DNA from: Alkalispirochaeta americana
Lineage (GTDB): Bacteria > Spirochaetota > Spirochaetia > DSM-27196 > Alkalispirochaetaceae
Assembly (NCBI RefSeq): GCF_900156105.1
Contig: NZ_FTMS01000012.1
Location: 1-64,000 of the forward strand
Direction of reading: 5' to 3'
Length of the DNA stretch: 64,000 bases
Shown here one piece after another: positions 23,552 to 32,121 of this stretch. The notes under the pieces were generated by a model. The model worked only from the letters and a program-made list of their open reading frames with translations. It had not been told where the DNA came from and ran no database searches. The position numbers and the translations under genes were made by a program. The stretch's first letter is position 1, and the number at the start of each line of letters is the position of its first letter.

Positions 23552-24025
23552 ATGAGAGCGATGACCGGGAAATCCCTTATTACAGCCCTGACGGTGGTTC
23601 TTGCCCTGGGAGTTGTCGGGGGCATTAGTGCCCAGACAGAACAGCCTGCTCCAGCTGCTGATGTGAGCGGTGCCGAAATTGAGCAATTTGCCCAGGCTCT
23701 CCAGGGAATACAGGGTGCCCAGGAAGAGATTCAGCAGGATATGCAGCGCATCGTGGGTGGTTCTTCTCTGGGAGAGGAGCGGTTTGGCGAGATTCATGAT
23801 TCAGTGAATACCACCGGCGACGTTCCGGGTGATGCCTCGGAGGGAGAAGTCGAAAGCTACAGCGCCATTGTGCAGGAGTTGTCCGCCGTCCAGCAGGATC
23901 TGCAGATGCAGATGGCGTCAATCGTGGAAGAGCAGGGGCTGGATGTGGAACGTTTTAACGCGATCGTCATGGCGATCCAGCAGGATGAACAGCTGTGGGA
24001 GCGCGTGCAGGGATCGATGAACTAA
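23525..24025 (+). CDS. exported DUF4168 protein with a repeated N-terminus
   Basis: This 166-residue protein has an AAGGAG eight bases before the ATG. The first 12 residues are three copies of Met-Arg-Ser plus Met-Arg-Ala, from a 9-bp DNA repeat. A signal peptide follows (TALTVVLALGVVGGISAQ). The mature part is helical and Gln/Glu-rich and matches DUF4168: EIEQFAQALQGIQGAQEEIQQDMQ, and near the end LDVERFNAIVMAIQQDEQLWERVQ. The function of the family is unknown; small helical periplasmic proteins of this kind are often envelope-stress responsive. It is divergent from a two-component operon with a possible shared operator. Confidence 0.82.
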   Translation: MRSMRSMRSMRAMTGKSLITALTVVLALGVVGGISAQTEQPAPAADVSGAEIEQFAQALQGIQGAQEEIQQDMQRIVGGSSLGEERFGEIHDSVNTTGDVPGDASEGEVESYSAIVQELSAVQQDLQMQMASIVEEQGLDVERFNAIVMAIQQDEQLWERVQGSMN

Positions 24026-24035
24026 CCTTGTGGAT

Positions 24036-24059
24036 CCTCCGGGAGAGCTCTCCCGGAGG
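24036..24059. terminator. 24-bp perfect palindrome after the DUF4168 gene
   Basis: CCTCCGGGAGAG is followed directly by its reverse complement. As RNA it gives a stable stem with a tight loop; no T run follows. It probably ends the DUF4168 transcript before the ilvD promoter. Confidence 0.6.
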
Positions 24060-24072
24060 GATCGTCCTCCCC

Positions 24073-24103
24073 TTGACCCGATCGCCCCCTTCCCGGCCAT
24101 AAT
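24073..24103 (+). promoter_or_regulatory. putative ilvD promoter abutting the start codon
   Basis: TTGACC, a 19-base spacer and CATAAT are followed after five bases by the ilvD ATG at 24109, which has no Shine-Dalgarno. The spacer is longer than ideal. Confidence 0.4.
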
Positions 24104-24108
24104 TCCTT

Positions 24109-25947
24109 ATGAAACAGCCCTTACGCAGCACTACAACCACCTATGGTCGCCTTATGGCAGGGGCTCGAAGCCTCTGGCGGGCCAATGGAATGCAGCAGAA
24201 CCACTTCGGCAAGCCAATTATCGCTATCGCGAACTCCTTTACCCAGTTTGTTCCCGGTCATGTTCATCTTCACGAGATCGGCCAGGAGGTAAAGCGAAAG
24301 ATAGAGGCTGCCGGGTGCTTTGCCGCAGAGTTTAATACCATCGCCATCGACGACGGTATTGCCATGGGGCACGGAGGAATGCTCTATTCTCTCCCGAGCC
24401 GGGACCTGATCGCCGACAGCGTGGAATATATGGTGAACGCCCACCAGGCGGATGCGCTGGTATGCATCAGCAACTGCGACAAGATAACGCCTGGTATGCT
24501 CATGGCTGCCATGCGCCTGAACATTCCTGCTATCTTTGTCTCGGGAGGTCCCATGGAGGCGGGGCGTGCCCACGGCCGGGGATATGATCTGGTAGATGCC
24601 ATGGTTATGGCCGCCGATGATTCTGTGGATGACCAGCTGCTTCAGGAGGTTGAGGAGAGCGCGTGCCCCACCTGCGGGTCCTGTTCGGGGATGTTCACGG
24701 CCAACTCCATGAACTGTCTCAATGAGGCCCTGGGGCTGGCCTTGCCGGGGAACGGCACGGTGGTTGCCACGCACCGGAAACGGAAGGAACTCTTTGACAG
24801 GGCCGCACAGAGGATTGTGGAGCTCTGCGATGCCTGGTACGGCCGGGGTGATGCCTCGGTGCTGCCCAGATCCATCGCGGGAAAGGCAACGTTTGAAAAC
24901 GCCATGACTCTGGATATTGCCATGGGAGGAAGCACGAATACGGTACTCCACATTCTTGCTATCGCCCATGAGGCAGGCGTGGACTTCACCATGAAGGATA
25001 TCGATCGCCTGAGTCGCGCGACACCGAACCTCTGCAAGGTCTCCCCCTCCAGTGCCTGGCACATAGAGGATGTGAACCGGGCCGGGGGAATCATGGGAAT
25101 TATGGGAGAACTGGACCGGCAGGGCCTTCTGGATACTTCCGTGAAGCGTGCCGACGGCCTGACCCTCGCCGAGGCTCTTGATCGTTACGATGTGATGCGC
25201 CCCACGGCGTCGGCCGAAGCAAAAGATCTCTACGCAGCTGCTCCCGGGGGAAAACGGGGTGATCTTGTCATGGGAAGCCATTCCTCTTCTTATCCGACCC
25301 TCGATCTGGATCGTCGGGAGGGGTGTATCCGCGATACCGGGCACGCCTATAGCTCCCAGGGCGGGCTTGCGGTGCTCTTCGGGAACCTTGCTCCCGAAGG
25401 CTGTATTATCAAGACGGCCGGTGTAGACCCCTCGGTTTTTTCCTTTGCCGGGACGGCCCGGGTCTTTGAATCCCAGGATACGGCCGTGGAGGCAGTTTTA
25501 AAGGGAACCGTTCAGGCTGGCGACGTGGTGATCATTCGCTATGAAGGCCCTCGGGGAGGGCCGGGGATGCAGGAAATGCTCTATCCTACGAGCTACATCA
25601 AGAGTATGAAACTGGACAAGGTCTGCGCGCTGATCACGGACGGGCGCTTTTCCGGAGGTACCAGCGGCCTCTCGATAGGCCATGTTTCGCCCGAAGCGGC
25701 CGGGGGCGGCCCGATTGCACTGGTCCGCGACGGAGACAGGATCGAGATCGATATCGAGTCACGCCGGATTCATCTGGCCGTGAGCGACGAAAAGCTGGCG
25801 CTCCGCCGGGCCGAGGAGGACGGGCGCGGTCCGGCGGCGTACACGCCTCGGCATCGTGACCGCCCCGTGTCGGTGGCGCTTCGGAGTTATGCCTGCTTTG
25901 CCCAGAGTGCCCACAAGGGTGCGGTGAGGATTATCCCCGGTTCCTGA
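24109..25947 (+). CDS. ilvD: dihydroxy-acid dehydratase
   Basis: This 612-residue enzyme matches IlvD end to end. It shows [21 protein letters not shown] at about 34-54, [30 protein letters not shown], and the iron-sulfur cysteines in [10 protein letters not shown] (about 120-129) and [19 protein letters not shown] (about 187-205). [22 protein letters not shown] (about 510-532) is also present. It converts 2,3-dihydroxy-acids to 2-oxo acids in valine, isoleucine and leucine biosynthesis and needs Mg and a Fe-S cluster. The length is normal. No other ilv genes are adjacent. Its upstream region suggests a leaderless mRNA. Confidence 0.97.
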   Translation: MKQPLRSTTTTYGRLMAGARSLWRANGMQQNHFGKPIIAIANSFTQFVPGHVHLHEIGQEVKRKIEAAGCFAAEFNTIAIDDGIAMGHGGMLYSLPSRDLIADSVEYMVNAHQADALVCISNCDKITPGMLMAAMRLNIPAIFVSGGPMEAGRAHGRGYDLVDAMVMAADDSVDDQLLQEVEESACPTCGSCSGMFTANSMNCLNEALGLALPGNGTVVATHRKRKELFDRAAQRIVELCDAWYGRGDASVLPRSIAGKATFENAMTLDIAMGGSTNTVLHILAIAHEAGVDFTMKDIDRLSRATPNLCKVSPSSAWHIEDVNRAGGIMGIMGELDRQGLLDTSVKRADGLTLAEALDRYDVMRPTASAEAKDLYAAAPGGKRGDLVMGSHSSSYPTLDLDRREGCIRDTGHAYSSQGGLAVLFGNLAPEGCIIKTAGVDPSVFSFAGTARVFESQDTAVEAVLKGTVQAGDVVIIRYEGPRGGPGMQEMLYPTSYIKSMKLDKVCALITDGRFSGGTSGLSIGHVSPEAAGGGPIALVRDGDRIEIDIESRRIHLAVSDEKLALRRAEEDGRGPAAYTPRHRDRPVSVALRSYACFAQSAHKGAVRIIPGS

Positions 25948-25987
25948 TCGTTTTGATGAACCAGTCCGGGTGAAAAGCCGGAGCAGG

Positions 25988-26018
25988 GGTGAGGGGCCTC
26001 CGGCAGGAGCCCCTCACC
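25988..26018. terminator. shared hairpin between convergent ilvD and putP
   Basis: A perfect 10-bp stem (GGTGAGGGGC / GCCCCTCACC) with an 11-base loop lies midway in the 118-base convergent spacer. It is usable from both sides and lacks a T tract. Confidence 0.6.
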
Positions 26019-26065
26019 AGGATATGTATCACAGGAGATCGACAGGGTCAGGAGCGTATCGAGCC

Positions 26066-27544
26066 CTAGGTGACCTGGTCGAACTCGGCGGTGATCTCCG
26101 CCTCCGGGGGATTTCCCAGGAGGCTGACCCCGACAATTGCGGCCAGGGAGAAGAGAAATCCCGGAACGATCTCGTAGAGATCAAAGATTCCCCCCGAAAG
26201 GTTATACCAGACGATAACTGTCAAGCCTCCTGCAACCAGCCCTGCCAGGGCTCCGTTCCGGGTCATGCGGCGCCAGAAAAGCGAGAGAATCACAATTGGG
26301 CCAAAGGTAGCGCCAAAGCCGCCCCAGGCGTAGCTTACCAGTCCCAGGACGGTGCTCTCGGGGTCCACAGCTATGAGCGACGCGATGATCGCCACGGCTA
26401 TTACAGAAAAACGGCTGATCCAGACCAGCTCGGTCTGACTGGCCCGGTTTCGCAGGAGTACCGCATAGAGGTCTTCCGTGAGGGCGCTGGAAGTCACCAG
26501 TAACTGACTGTCGGCGGTGCTCATGATCGCCGCAAGGATAGCCGAGAGGAAGATCCCTGCCAGGAGGGGAGGAATGACTCCATCGATCAGATGGATGAAA
26601 ATCTGCTCGGCGTTGGCGTCGGCAGGCATGAAGACCTCCCCCGAAGCGATGCCGATGAGACCCACCAGAACGGCTCCGGTAAGGCTTATCACAACCCAGG
26701 TCGAGGCAATTTTACGCGCCGGGGCAACCTCGTCGGCGCTGCGGATCGCCATGAACCGGGCCAGGATATGGGGTTGCCCGAAGTAGCCCAGGCCCCAGGC
26801 CAGGAGGGAGACGATGGCGATGATTCCCAGAGGGGAGCCGTCGGTGGCGGTGAAGATGTTCAGAAACTCCGGGTTGGCCAGACGAACCGCCTCGAAGGTT
26901 TCTCCCGGACCACCGGCGAGACCAAATCCGATAAAGGGCACGATGGTGATGGCAAAAAACATGAGGATTCCCTGGATGAAATCCGTCCAGGAGACCGCCG
27001 TGAACCCGCCCAGAAAGGTATACCCGATGATCACCACCACCCCGATCAGCAACCCCGTGGTGTAGGGCAGATTAAAGATAGCGCTGAAAAGGATCGCTCC
27101 GGCGACAAAGCCCGACGACGTGTAGACAAGAAAAAAGACGAGAATGAAGATCGACGAGACGATGCGCAGGATCCTGGTGCTATCCCGGAAACGGCTCTCG
27201 AAGTAGTCCGGCAGGGTGATGGAATCGCCGGAAATCTCGGTGTAGGTCCGAAGGCGTCGCGCCACGAAGCGCCAGTTCAGGTAGGTGCCCAGGGCGAGGC
27301 CGAAGGCGATCCAGAACGCTTCCAGCCCGGCCAGGTAGGCGTAGCCGGGCAGCCCCATGAGAAGCCAGCCGCTCATGTCCGAGGCTTGGGCGCTCAGGGA
27401 GGTGACCCAGTAATTGAGCTTGCGCCCCCCCAGAATATAGTCAGAGAGGTTTGTGGTGCGCCGGTAAAAGACGGCCCCCACGGCCATCATAAGCACGAGA
27501 TATAATACAAACGTTACTACAATCGCCGGATTGGCCTCTGCCAT
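26066..27544 (-). CDS. putP: sodium/proline symporter (SSS family)
   Basis: This 492-residue protein has 12-13 hydrophobic helices. The PutP hallmarks are present: FYRRTTNLSDYILGGRKLNYWVTSLSAQASDMSGWLLMGLPG in the first loop, FTAVSWTDFIQGILMFFAI, QPHILARFMAIRS and LAAIMSTADSQLLVTSSALTEDLY. It imports proline with Na+ as nutrient or osmoprotectant, which would suit a halophilic or alkaliphilic host. ATG 27544 has GGGGG about six bases upstream; a GTG two codons earlier is possible. It is monocistronic. Confidence 0.95.
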   Translation of the reverse strand: MAEANPAIVVTFVLYLVLMMAVGAVFYRRTTNLSDYILGGRKLNYWVTSLSAQASDMSGWLLMGLPGYAYLAGLEAFWIAFGLALGTYLNWRFVARRLRTYTEISGDSITLPDYFESRFRDSTRILRIVSSIFILVFFLVYTSSGFVAGAILFSAIFNLPYTTGLLIGVVVIIGYTFLGGFTAVSWTDFIQGILMFFAITIVPFIGFGLAGGPGETFEAVRLANPEFLNIFTATDGSPLGIIAIVSLLAWGLGYFGQPHILARFMAIRSADEVAPARKIASTWVVISLTGAVLVGLIGIASGEVFMPADANAEQIFIHLIDGVIPPLLAGIFLSAILAAIMSTADSQLLVTSSALTEDLYAVLLRNRASQTELVWISRFSVIAVAIIASLIAVDPESTVLGLVSYAWGGFGATFGPIVILSLFWRRMTRNGALAGLVAGGLTVIVWYNLSGGIFDLYEIVPGFLFSLAAIVGVSLLGNPPEAEITAEFDQVT

Positions 27545-27654
27545 GAACACCCCCTCTGATCTGTGCCGCCTGGTTTCGTTTTTCTTTCTGCCAAACCCTG
27601 ATGAATGTATAGGTATGCAGAGAAACGAATACTATCGGGAGAGGATGGTCCGTT

Positions 27655-28737
27655 TCAACCCGAAGAATTCCGGGGAGTTCCCGGAGAGAGACCCCGAAAA
27701 CAGAGCCCCGGTTCCTGCAGGACGACTCCTGGCCGCCGGGGAGCCAGCGCAACGGCGCTCCCGGGAGGGTAATCGCAGGTGTAATCGGTGTGGACCAGAA
27801 ACTCCCGGTTCCTGAACTTCACCCGGTAGGTCAGGTCGTGGCCCCGGAACTCCCGGGAGGTTATCCGGGGCGGATCGTCGGGGGAGTTTGCTTCGGTGAG
27901 GGGCAGGAGCGTGAGGTGTTCCGGCCTGAGCGAGAGCAGGACCGACCCGTCCGTAGCGGGATGAATGGCTATCTCGCCCAGATCGGTCCGGGCTGTTGAG
28001 CCTGTGGCGGTGCCGCGCAGCAGGTTCGCCCTGCCCAGAAACTGCGCCACAAAGGCAGTCCGGGGATTCAGGTATATCTCTTCGGGGGTTCCTGTTTGCT
28101 CGAGCGTCCCCGCGTTCATCACGCCCAGGGTATCACAGAAGGAAAGGGCTTCCTCCTGATCGTGGGTAACCAGAATGGCGCTCATCTCGGCACATTTCAA
28201 AAGGGAGCGCACGTCGGCGCGGGTGCTTTCCCGAAGGGCCGCATCGAGGTTGGAGAAGGGCTCGTCCAGAAGGATCAGTTCCGGCTCGGCTGCCAGAGTT
28301 CGTGCCAGGGCTACTCGTTGCTGTTGTCCTCCCGAGAGTTCGTGGGGGAACCGGTGCTCTTCCCGGGAGAGCCCCACCAGGGCCAGAAGATCCCGGGCCC
28401 GGTTCTTTCGGAGGGGGCGCTTTTTCCGGTGCAGGGCAAAGATCACGTTGTCCAGGACCGTTTTGTTGGGAAAGAGCGCGTAGTCCTGGAAGACAAACCC
28501 GATCCTTCTCCGTTCCGGGGGAAGGGACGCTACGGAGGCGCCTTCCAGGAAGATCTCTCCCCCATCGGGAGGGGTGAACCCGGCGATCATGCGGAGTGTG
28601 GTGGTTTTTCCGCATCCGCTGGGTCCCAGCAGCCCCAGGATTTCTCCTGTTTTGAGCTGGAACGACACGTCATGCACCGCCGGAGGCGACGAAAGGTCGA
28701 ATCGTTTTGTAAGGCCCTGTATTTCCAGGTGGTTCAT
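27655..28737 (-). CDS. fbpC: Fe(III) ABC transporter ATP-binding protein, FbpC type
   Basis: This 360-residue protein has Walker A GPSGCGKTT (about 38-46), a Q loop FQDYALFP, signature LSGGQQQRVALARTL (about 134-148) and Walker B LILLDEPFSNLD (about 153-164). The H-loop is ILVTHDQEEAL. The C-terminal TOBE-like part (about 240-350) includes LSLRPEHLTLLPL, typical of FbpC/PotA-type ATPases. Its ATG overlaps the permease stop as ATGA, with AAGGAGG upstream. It powers import by the fused permease. The frame continues upstream to 29505 inside the permease gene but is not real there. Confidence 0.94.
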   Translation of the reverse strand: MNHLEIQGLTKRFDLSSPPAVHDVSFQLKTGEILGLLGPSGCGKTTTLRMIAGFTPPDGGEIFLEGASVASLPPERRRIGFVFQDYALFPNKTVLDNVIFALHRKKRPLRKNRARDLLALVGLSREEHRFPHELSGGQQQRVALARTLAAEPELILLDEPFSNLDAALRESTRADVRSLLKCAEMSAILVTHDQEEALSFCDTLGVMNAGTLEQTGTPEEIYLNPRTAFVAQFLGRANLLRGTATGSTARTDLGEIAIHPATDGSVLLSLRPEHLTLLPLTEANSPDDPPRITSREFRGHDLTYRVKFRNREFLVHTDYTCDYPPGSAVALAPRRPGVVLQEPGLCFRGLSPGTPRNSSG

Positions 28738-30341
28738 GGAGATCCTCCTTGTGAAGGTTCGCGGGGTGATTGGTCCCGGGGTTGTGGAGATTCCCCGCGG
28801 ATCATGAGGCCCACAAAAAGACTCGAGAAGAGAACGATCGCCGCCGCGTAGGGCGCTGCCTCGGCAAGAAGTGCCTCGGAGGTTCTTGAGAAAACGGCCG
28901 TGCTGAGGGTTGTGAACCCTGTGGGAGCCAGGAGAACCGCCAGGGGAAGTTCTTTCATGACCATGACAAAGACCAGCGTGAGGGCGGCGAAAATTCCCTT
29001 TCGCAAAAGCGGAAAGAGAGCCAGGAAAAAGGCAGCCGCCGGAGACCGTCCCATGCTTCGGGCAGCTTCTTCCAGATTTCTGGGGGCGGCCATGAGAGCG
29101 TTCCGGATTGGCCCTATTGCCAGGGCAAGGAAATTGAGGCCGTAGGTAATGACCAGGAGCGTTCTTGTCTGATAGAGACCGGGCACCGCCCGAAGCGAGA
29201 AAAATACCATGGCCAGGCCGAGCGCAAGGGGAGGCACGGCATAACCCGTGAAAGCGATCCGCTCTGCCGCGCGGGACCATCCTGAGGGGTATCGAACCCG
29301 GAGATACGCCAGGGGCACCGCTGCAGCGACAGCCACCAGGGCAGCTGGAAGAGCTGCCGAGACACTGTTCCCGAAGGCCGTAATAACGCGGGGAAGCTCT
29401 CCCCAGGGCGGTTGCAACCTCATCCAGTGGAGTAGTATGAGAGCTGGCAGCCCCACCGACGCCATCAGGATTGCCCCGACAAACAGGAGGGCTCCGGGCA
29501 TCCACCAGCCCAGGGAAACCCGGTTAACTTGACGGGAGACGCCGGAGCCAACTCGGGCCAGGTGACGGTTTTTCAGGAACCAGGCTTCCAGAGCCAGGGG
29601 AAGGGCCGTGAGGGCCATGAGCATCAGCGCCAAAGCGGCTGCGTAGGAGCGGTCAAAGGCGCTGGCATATTGCGTATATATGGCAAAACTGAAGACCTCG
29701 AAGCGCATGAGCGCCACGGCACCAAAGTCTCCCAGAGTGTAAATCGATACTATCAGCGACCCGGCTATGAGCCCGGGCATGATCAGGGGAAGGGTAACCC
29801 GCAAAAAGACTCGCCAGGGACTATAGCCCAGGCTTCGGGCCGCTTCTTCCAGACCGGGGTCCAGAGAAAGAAAGGCCGAGCGAAGGTTAAGGAAGGTGTA
29901 GGGAAAGGCGTAGAGCGTCAGAGCGGTAGCTGCACCGGCCAGACCAGAGAGGCGTTGCAGGGGAAAGCCCAGGGAGGCGGCAAGCCCGTTCTGTCCGCCC
30001 AGACTGAGCAGGGCGTAGGCCATGACGTAGCCGGGCACCGCCAGGGGAAGCACCGCAGCAATGGTGATCGTTTTTGCTCCCGGCAGGTCTGTCCGTGTCA
30101 GCAACCAGGCCAGAGGGAGGGATATTGCTGTGGTGCCCGCAACGACAGCAGCTGTAAGTTGCAGGGTGTTGCGCAGGAGAATCCAGGAGCGCCCCCGCCA
30201 GATCAAGTCTGCCAGATGCCCCGGGTCTGCTTCGAGGGTTCGAAGCAGGAGATACCCCAGGGGCACCACCATGGCCAGAGCTATCATGCCAGGAGGCAGG
30301 TAGAGAAGGAATGGAGCCCTGGCGCTCCCCCGGGATCTCAT
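28734..30341 (-). CDS. fbpB: Fe(III) ABC transporter permease, FbpB type (fused two-domain)
   Basis: This 535-residue membrane protein has two similar halves of about six helices each. Each half has an EAA loop: LEEAARSLGYSPWRVFLRVTLPLIMPG in the first and LEEAARSMGRSPAAAFFLALFPLLRKG in the second. This is the FbpB/ThiP/SfuB architecture. ATG 30341 has AAGGAG upstream; the frame is open to 30491, but that overlaps the binding-protein gene. It is the middle gene of fbpA-fbpB-fbpC on the minus strand. Iron is the likely substrate given the divergent iron genes; thiamine or another ligand of the family is less likely. Confidence 0.92.
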   Translation of the reverse strand: MRSRGSARAPFLLYLPPGMIALAMVVPLGYLLLRTLEADPGHLADLIWRGRSWILLRNTLQLTAAVVAGTTAISLPLAWLLTRTDLPGAKTITIAAVLPLAVPGYVMAYALLSLGGQNGLAASLGFPLQRLSGLAGAATALTLYAFPYTFLNLRSAFLSLDPGLEEAARSLGYSPWRVFLRVTLPLIMPGLIAGSLIVSIYTLGDFGAVALMRFEVFSFAIYTQYASAFDRSYAAALALMLMALTALPLALEAWFLKNRHLARVGSGVSRQVNRVSLGWWMPGALLFVGAILMASVGLPALILLHWMRLQPPWGELPRVITAFGNSVSAALPAALVAVAAAVPLAYLRVRYPSGWSRAAERIAFTGYAVPPLALGLAMVFFSLRAVPGLYQTRTLLVITYGLNFLALAIGPIRNALMAAPRNLEEAARSMGRSPAAAFFLALFPLLRKGIFAALTLVFVMVMKELPLAVLLAPTGFTTLSTAVFSRTSEALLAEAAPYAAAIVLFSSLFVGLMIRGESPQPRDQSPREPSQGGSP

Positions 30342-30366
30342 GGTGTTTCTCCTTCCGGGGGAACTC

Positions 30367-31404
30367 TCAGAGAGCTCCGGCCCGGCGCATGATCGAGAGC
30401 GTCCCTTCCAGATCTTCCAGGGCATCCAGGTTGAGGCTGGGGCTTGCCTGGATAAGTCGCTGGAACGGTTCGAGTCGGGGATTTCGGCCAATTCCGTCGA
30501 TCACGGGATATTCGTAAATTCGCGAGGTGAAGTATTCCTGGGCGCTGCGTTCAAGCAGGAACCGCAGGAATGCCTCGGCCCCGGAGCTGTTTTGTGCCGA
30601 ATCAAGGATTCCGACTCCCGCCACGTTTACCAGGTTTCCGATGTCACCGTCGGTGAAAAAAGCTTGCTGTACGGGGAAATCGGGGTCTTCGGCAAGAAAG
30701 CGCAAGAGATAGTAGTGGTTGGTGATCCCCAGGGCTATCTCGCCTGCCCCAAGCGCTTCCAGGATCGCTGTGTTATTCCGATAGGACTGGGTCCCTTGGG
30801 AGATCATCTCCGAAAGCCACCGGGTTGTGGCTTCGTCGCCGTGAAGAGCTCTCATCCCCGAGAGGAACGATTGAAACGAGCCGTTCGTGGGAGCCCAGGC
30901 CACGCTGCCGGAGTATTCGGGGCGGGTGAGCTCGAAAACGGTCTCGGGCAGGGGAAGGTCTCCCAGGACCTGGGGGTTGTAGGCGATGACCCGGGCCCGT
31001 CCGCTGGTTGCTGCCCAGTCTCCGGAGCTGTTTCGGTACATCTCGGGAAGGTTTTTCAGGATATCCTCGGGCAGGGATCGAAAGAGGCCTCTCCGCGAGA
31101 GAGCCCCCAGGGCTCCCGCGTCCTGGGCCCAGAAGAGGTCTGCCGGTGAGCGGGTTCCCTCTTCCTGGATAAGAACGGCCAGTTCCGAGGTTCCTCCGAA
31201 GCGGGTGTGCACAACAATTCCTGTTTCCCTGGTGAACTCCTCGATCAGAGGGGCCACCAGACTCTCTCCCCGACCGGAATAAAGGGTTATGCTTTGGGAT
31301 TGCTCCGATGAAGCGCGGGCAAAAAGCGGCGTGGCTGCTCCGAGACATAACAGGATACCCGCGAAGCTTCGGAGAAGCGGCAGGAAAATTTTTTGCCTTG
31401 TCAT
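30367..31404 (-). CDS. fbpA: Fe(III)-binding periplasmic protein, FbpA type
   Basis: This 345-residue protein has a signal peptide (about 1-30). The mature part starts SITLYSGRGESLVAPLIEEFTRETGIVVHTRFGGTSELAVLI, the classic FbpA opening. GALGALSRRGLF and NHYYLLR follow; the paired tyrosines at about 240 correspond to the iron-ligand tyrosines of FbpA. It delivers ferric iron to FbpB/FbpC. It is divergent from perR, with a DtxR-box-like sequence about 34 bases before its ATG, so iron-repressed expression is expected. Confidence 0.93.
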   Translation of the reverse strand: MTRQKIFLPLLRSFAGILLCLGAATPLFARASSEQSQSITLYSGRGESLVAPLIEEFTRETGIVVHTRFGGTSELAVLIQEEGTRSPADLFWAQDAGALGALSRRGLFRSLPEDILKNLPEMYRNSSGDWAATSGRARVIAYNPQVLGDLPLPETVFELTRPEYSGSVAWAPTNGSFQSFLSGMRALHGDEATTRWLSEMISQGTQSYRNNTAILEALGAGEIALGITNHYYLLRFLAEDPDFPVQQAFFTDGDIGNLVNVAGVGILDSAQNSSGAEAFLRFLLERSAQEYFTSRIYEYPVIDGIGRNPRLEPFQRLIQASPSLNLDALEDLEGTLSIMRRAGAL

Positions 31405-31437
31405 AGTCGGTACTCCTTGTGTGAAGACGAGGTAAAG

Positions 31438-31454
31438 TTAGGCAAGGCTACTTA
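31438..31454 (-). promoter_or_regulatory. DtxR/IdeR-like iron box before fbpA (tentative)
   Basis: TTAGGCAAGGCTACTTA resembles the DtxR/IdeR consensus TWAGGTWAGSCTWACCTWA at most positions. It lies 34 bases upstream of the fbpA ATG, where a bound repressor would block transcription. No DtxR-family gene is visible in the window. Confidence 0.35.
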
Positions 31455-31520
31455 TTATTACTGTAAAAGTCAACTATCCGCAGAGGCCGGAGCGGCTCAC
31501 GGAAGAACCCTGACGGAGGC

Positions 31521-31549
31521 TTGACGGGTCAATCTGTAATGATTACAAT
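31521..31549 (+). promoter_or_regulatory. sigma-70 promoter of perR and the P1B ATPase
   Basis: TTGACG, exactly 17 bases, TACAAT. The predicted start is near 31556, leaving a 35-base leader with GGAG before the perR ATG. The PerR-type palindrome (31535-31547) covers the spacer and the -10 box. Confidence 0.72.
31535..31547. promoter_or_regulatory. PerR-box-like palindrome overlapping the perR -10 box
   Basis: TGTAATGATTACA is a perfect 6-1-6 inverted repeat. It matches the core of the PerR/Fur 7-1-7 box (TTATAATNATTATAA) with A/T-rich arms. Its position over the -10 predicts autorepression of perR and the downstream metal exporter. Confidence 0.65.
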
Positions 31550-31590
31550 TTAATAGCTGTTACAATATTGATCTCATTATGGAGTGACCC

Positions 31591-32121
31591 ATGGCCCGAA
31601 CAAAAGACCTTTCCCAGACCATCTCCCGGGAGCTTCTGGAGGGGTTGCGCGTCGCCGGATACCGCCTGACCCCACAGCGAACCGCCGTCTGCGGGGCTCT
31701 GGCCAGGCGTGACGATCATCCCACTGCCCAGGCGTTGTACGAGGAGTTGAAACCGGATTTTACATCCTTGAGTCTCACCACGGTCTATCAGACTCTGGAT
31801 GCCCTGGTGAAAATCGGACGGATTACCAGTTTGGGGTCTGCCGGAGACGATGCAATTCATTTTGAGGTGAACACCGCTCCTCATATCAATTTGGCTTGTC
31901 TCACCTGTCACCGCATTTGCGATCTCGAGAGTCAGGTGGTGCACAAATTGGAGGCGGAGGTTCAGGCTTCGGTGGGCTCCAAAGTTCTGAGCGGGCGGGT
32001 TGTCTATTACAGTGAGTGCCTGGAGTGCGAGGATCCCCGGGAGTGCCCGTACAACAAATCATCCTGTGCTGTTGGGGAGAAAAAAGCCGCAAACGTGACT
32101 GGCACGGGGAGTAGTTCATGA
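31591..32121 (+). CDS. perR: Fur-family metalloregulator, PerR-like
   Basis: This 176-residue protein has an N-terminal winged helix (GYRLTPQRTAVCGAL, LSLTTVYQTLDALVKIGRI). Metal-binding dimerisation motifs follow (HFEVNTAPHINLACLTCHRICDLES, with HxNxxCxxC). A late cysteine set (ECLECEDPRECPYNKSSC) fits the structural zinc site with extra cysteines. GGAG precedes the ATG. Translation is coupled to the downstream P1B-4 ATPase (ATGA overlap), the arrangement expected for PerR control of iron efflux under peroxide. Fur or Zur cannot be excluded by sequence, but the operator shape and partner gene favour PerR. Confidence 0.85.
   Translation: MARTKDLSQTISRELLEGLRVAGYRLTPQRTAVCGALARRDDHPTAQALYEELKPDFTSLSLTTVYQTLDALVKIGRITSLGSAGDDAIHFEVNTAPHINLACLTCHRICDLESQVVHKLEAEVQASVGSKVLSGRVVYYSECLECEDPRECPYNKSSCAVGEKKAANVTGTGSSS

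Noticed and set aside
24121-25344. A 407-codon frame antisense to ilvD
   Set aside because: Non-protein-like composition and complete overlap with an unmistakable enzyme gene.
28738-29505. N-terminal extension of the FbpC frame
   Set aside because: It lies within fbpB in another frame and reads as Pro/Arg/Ser-rich sequence. The ATG at 28737 with AAGGAGG and an ATGA overlap is the real start.
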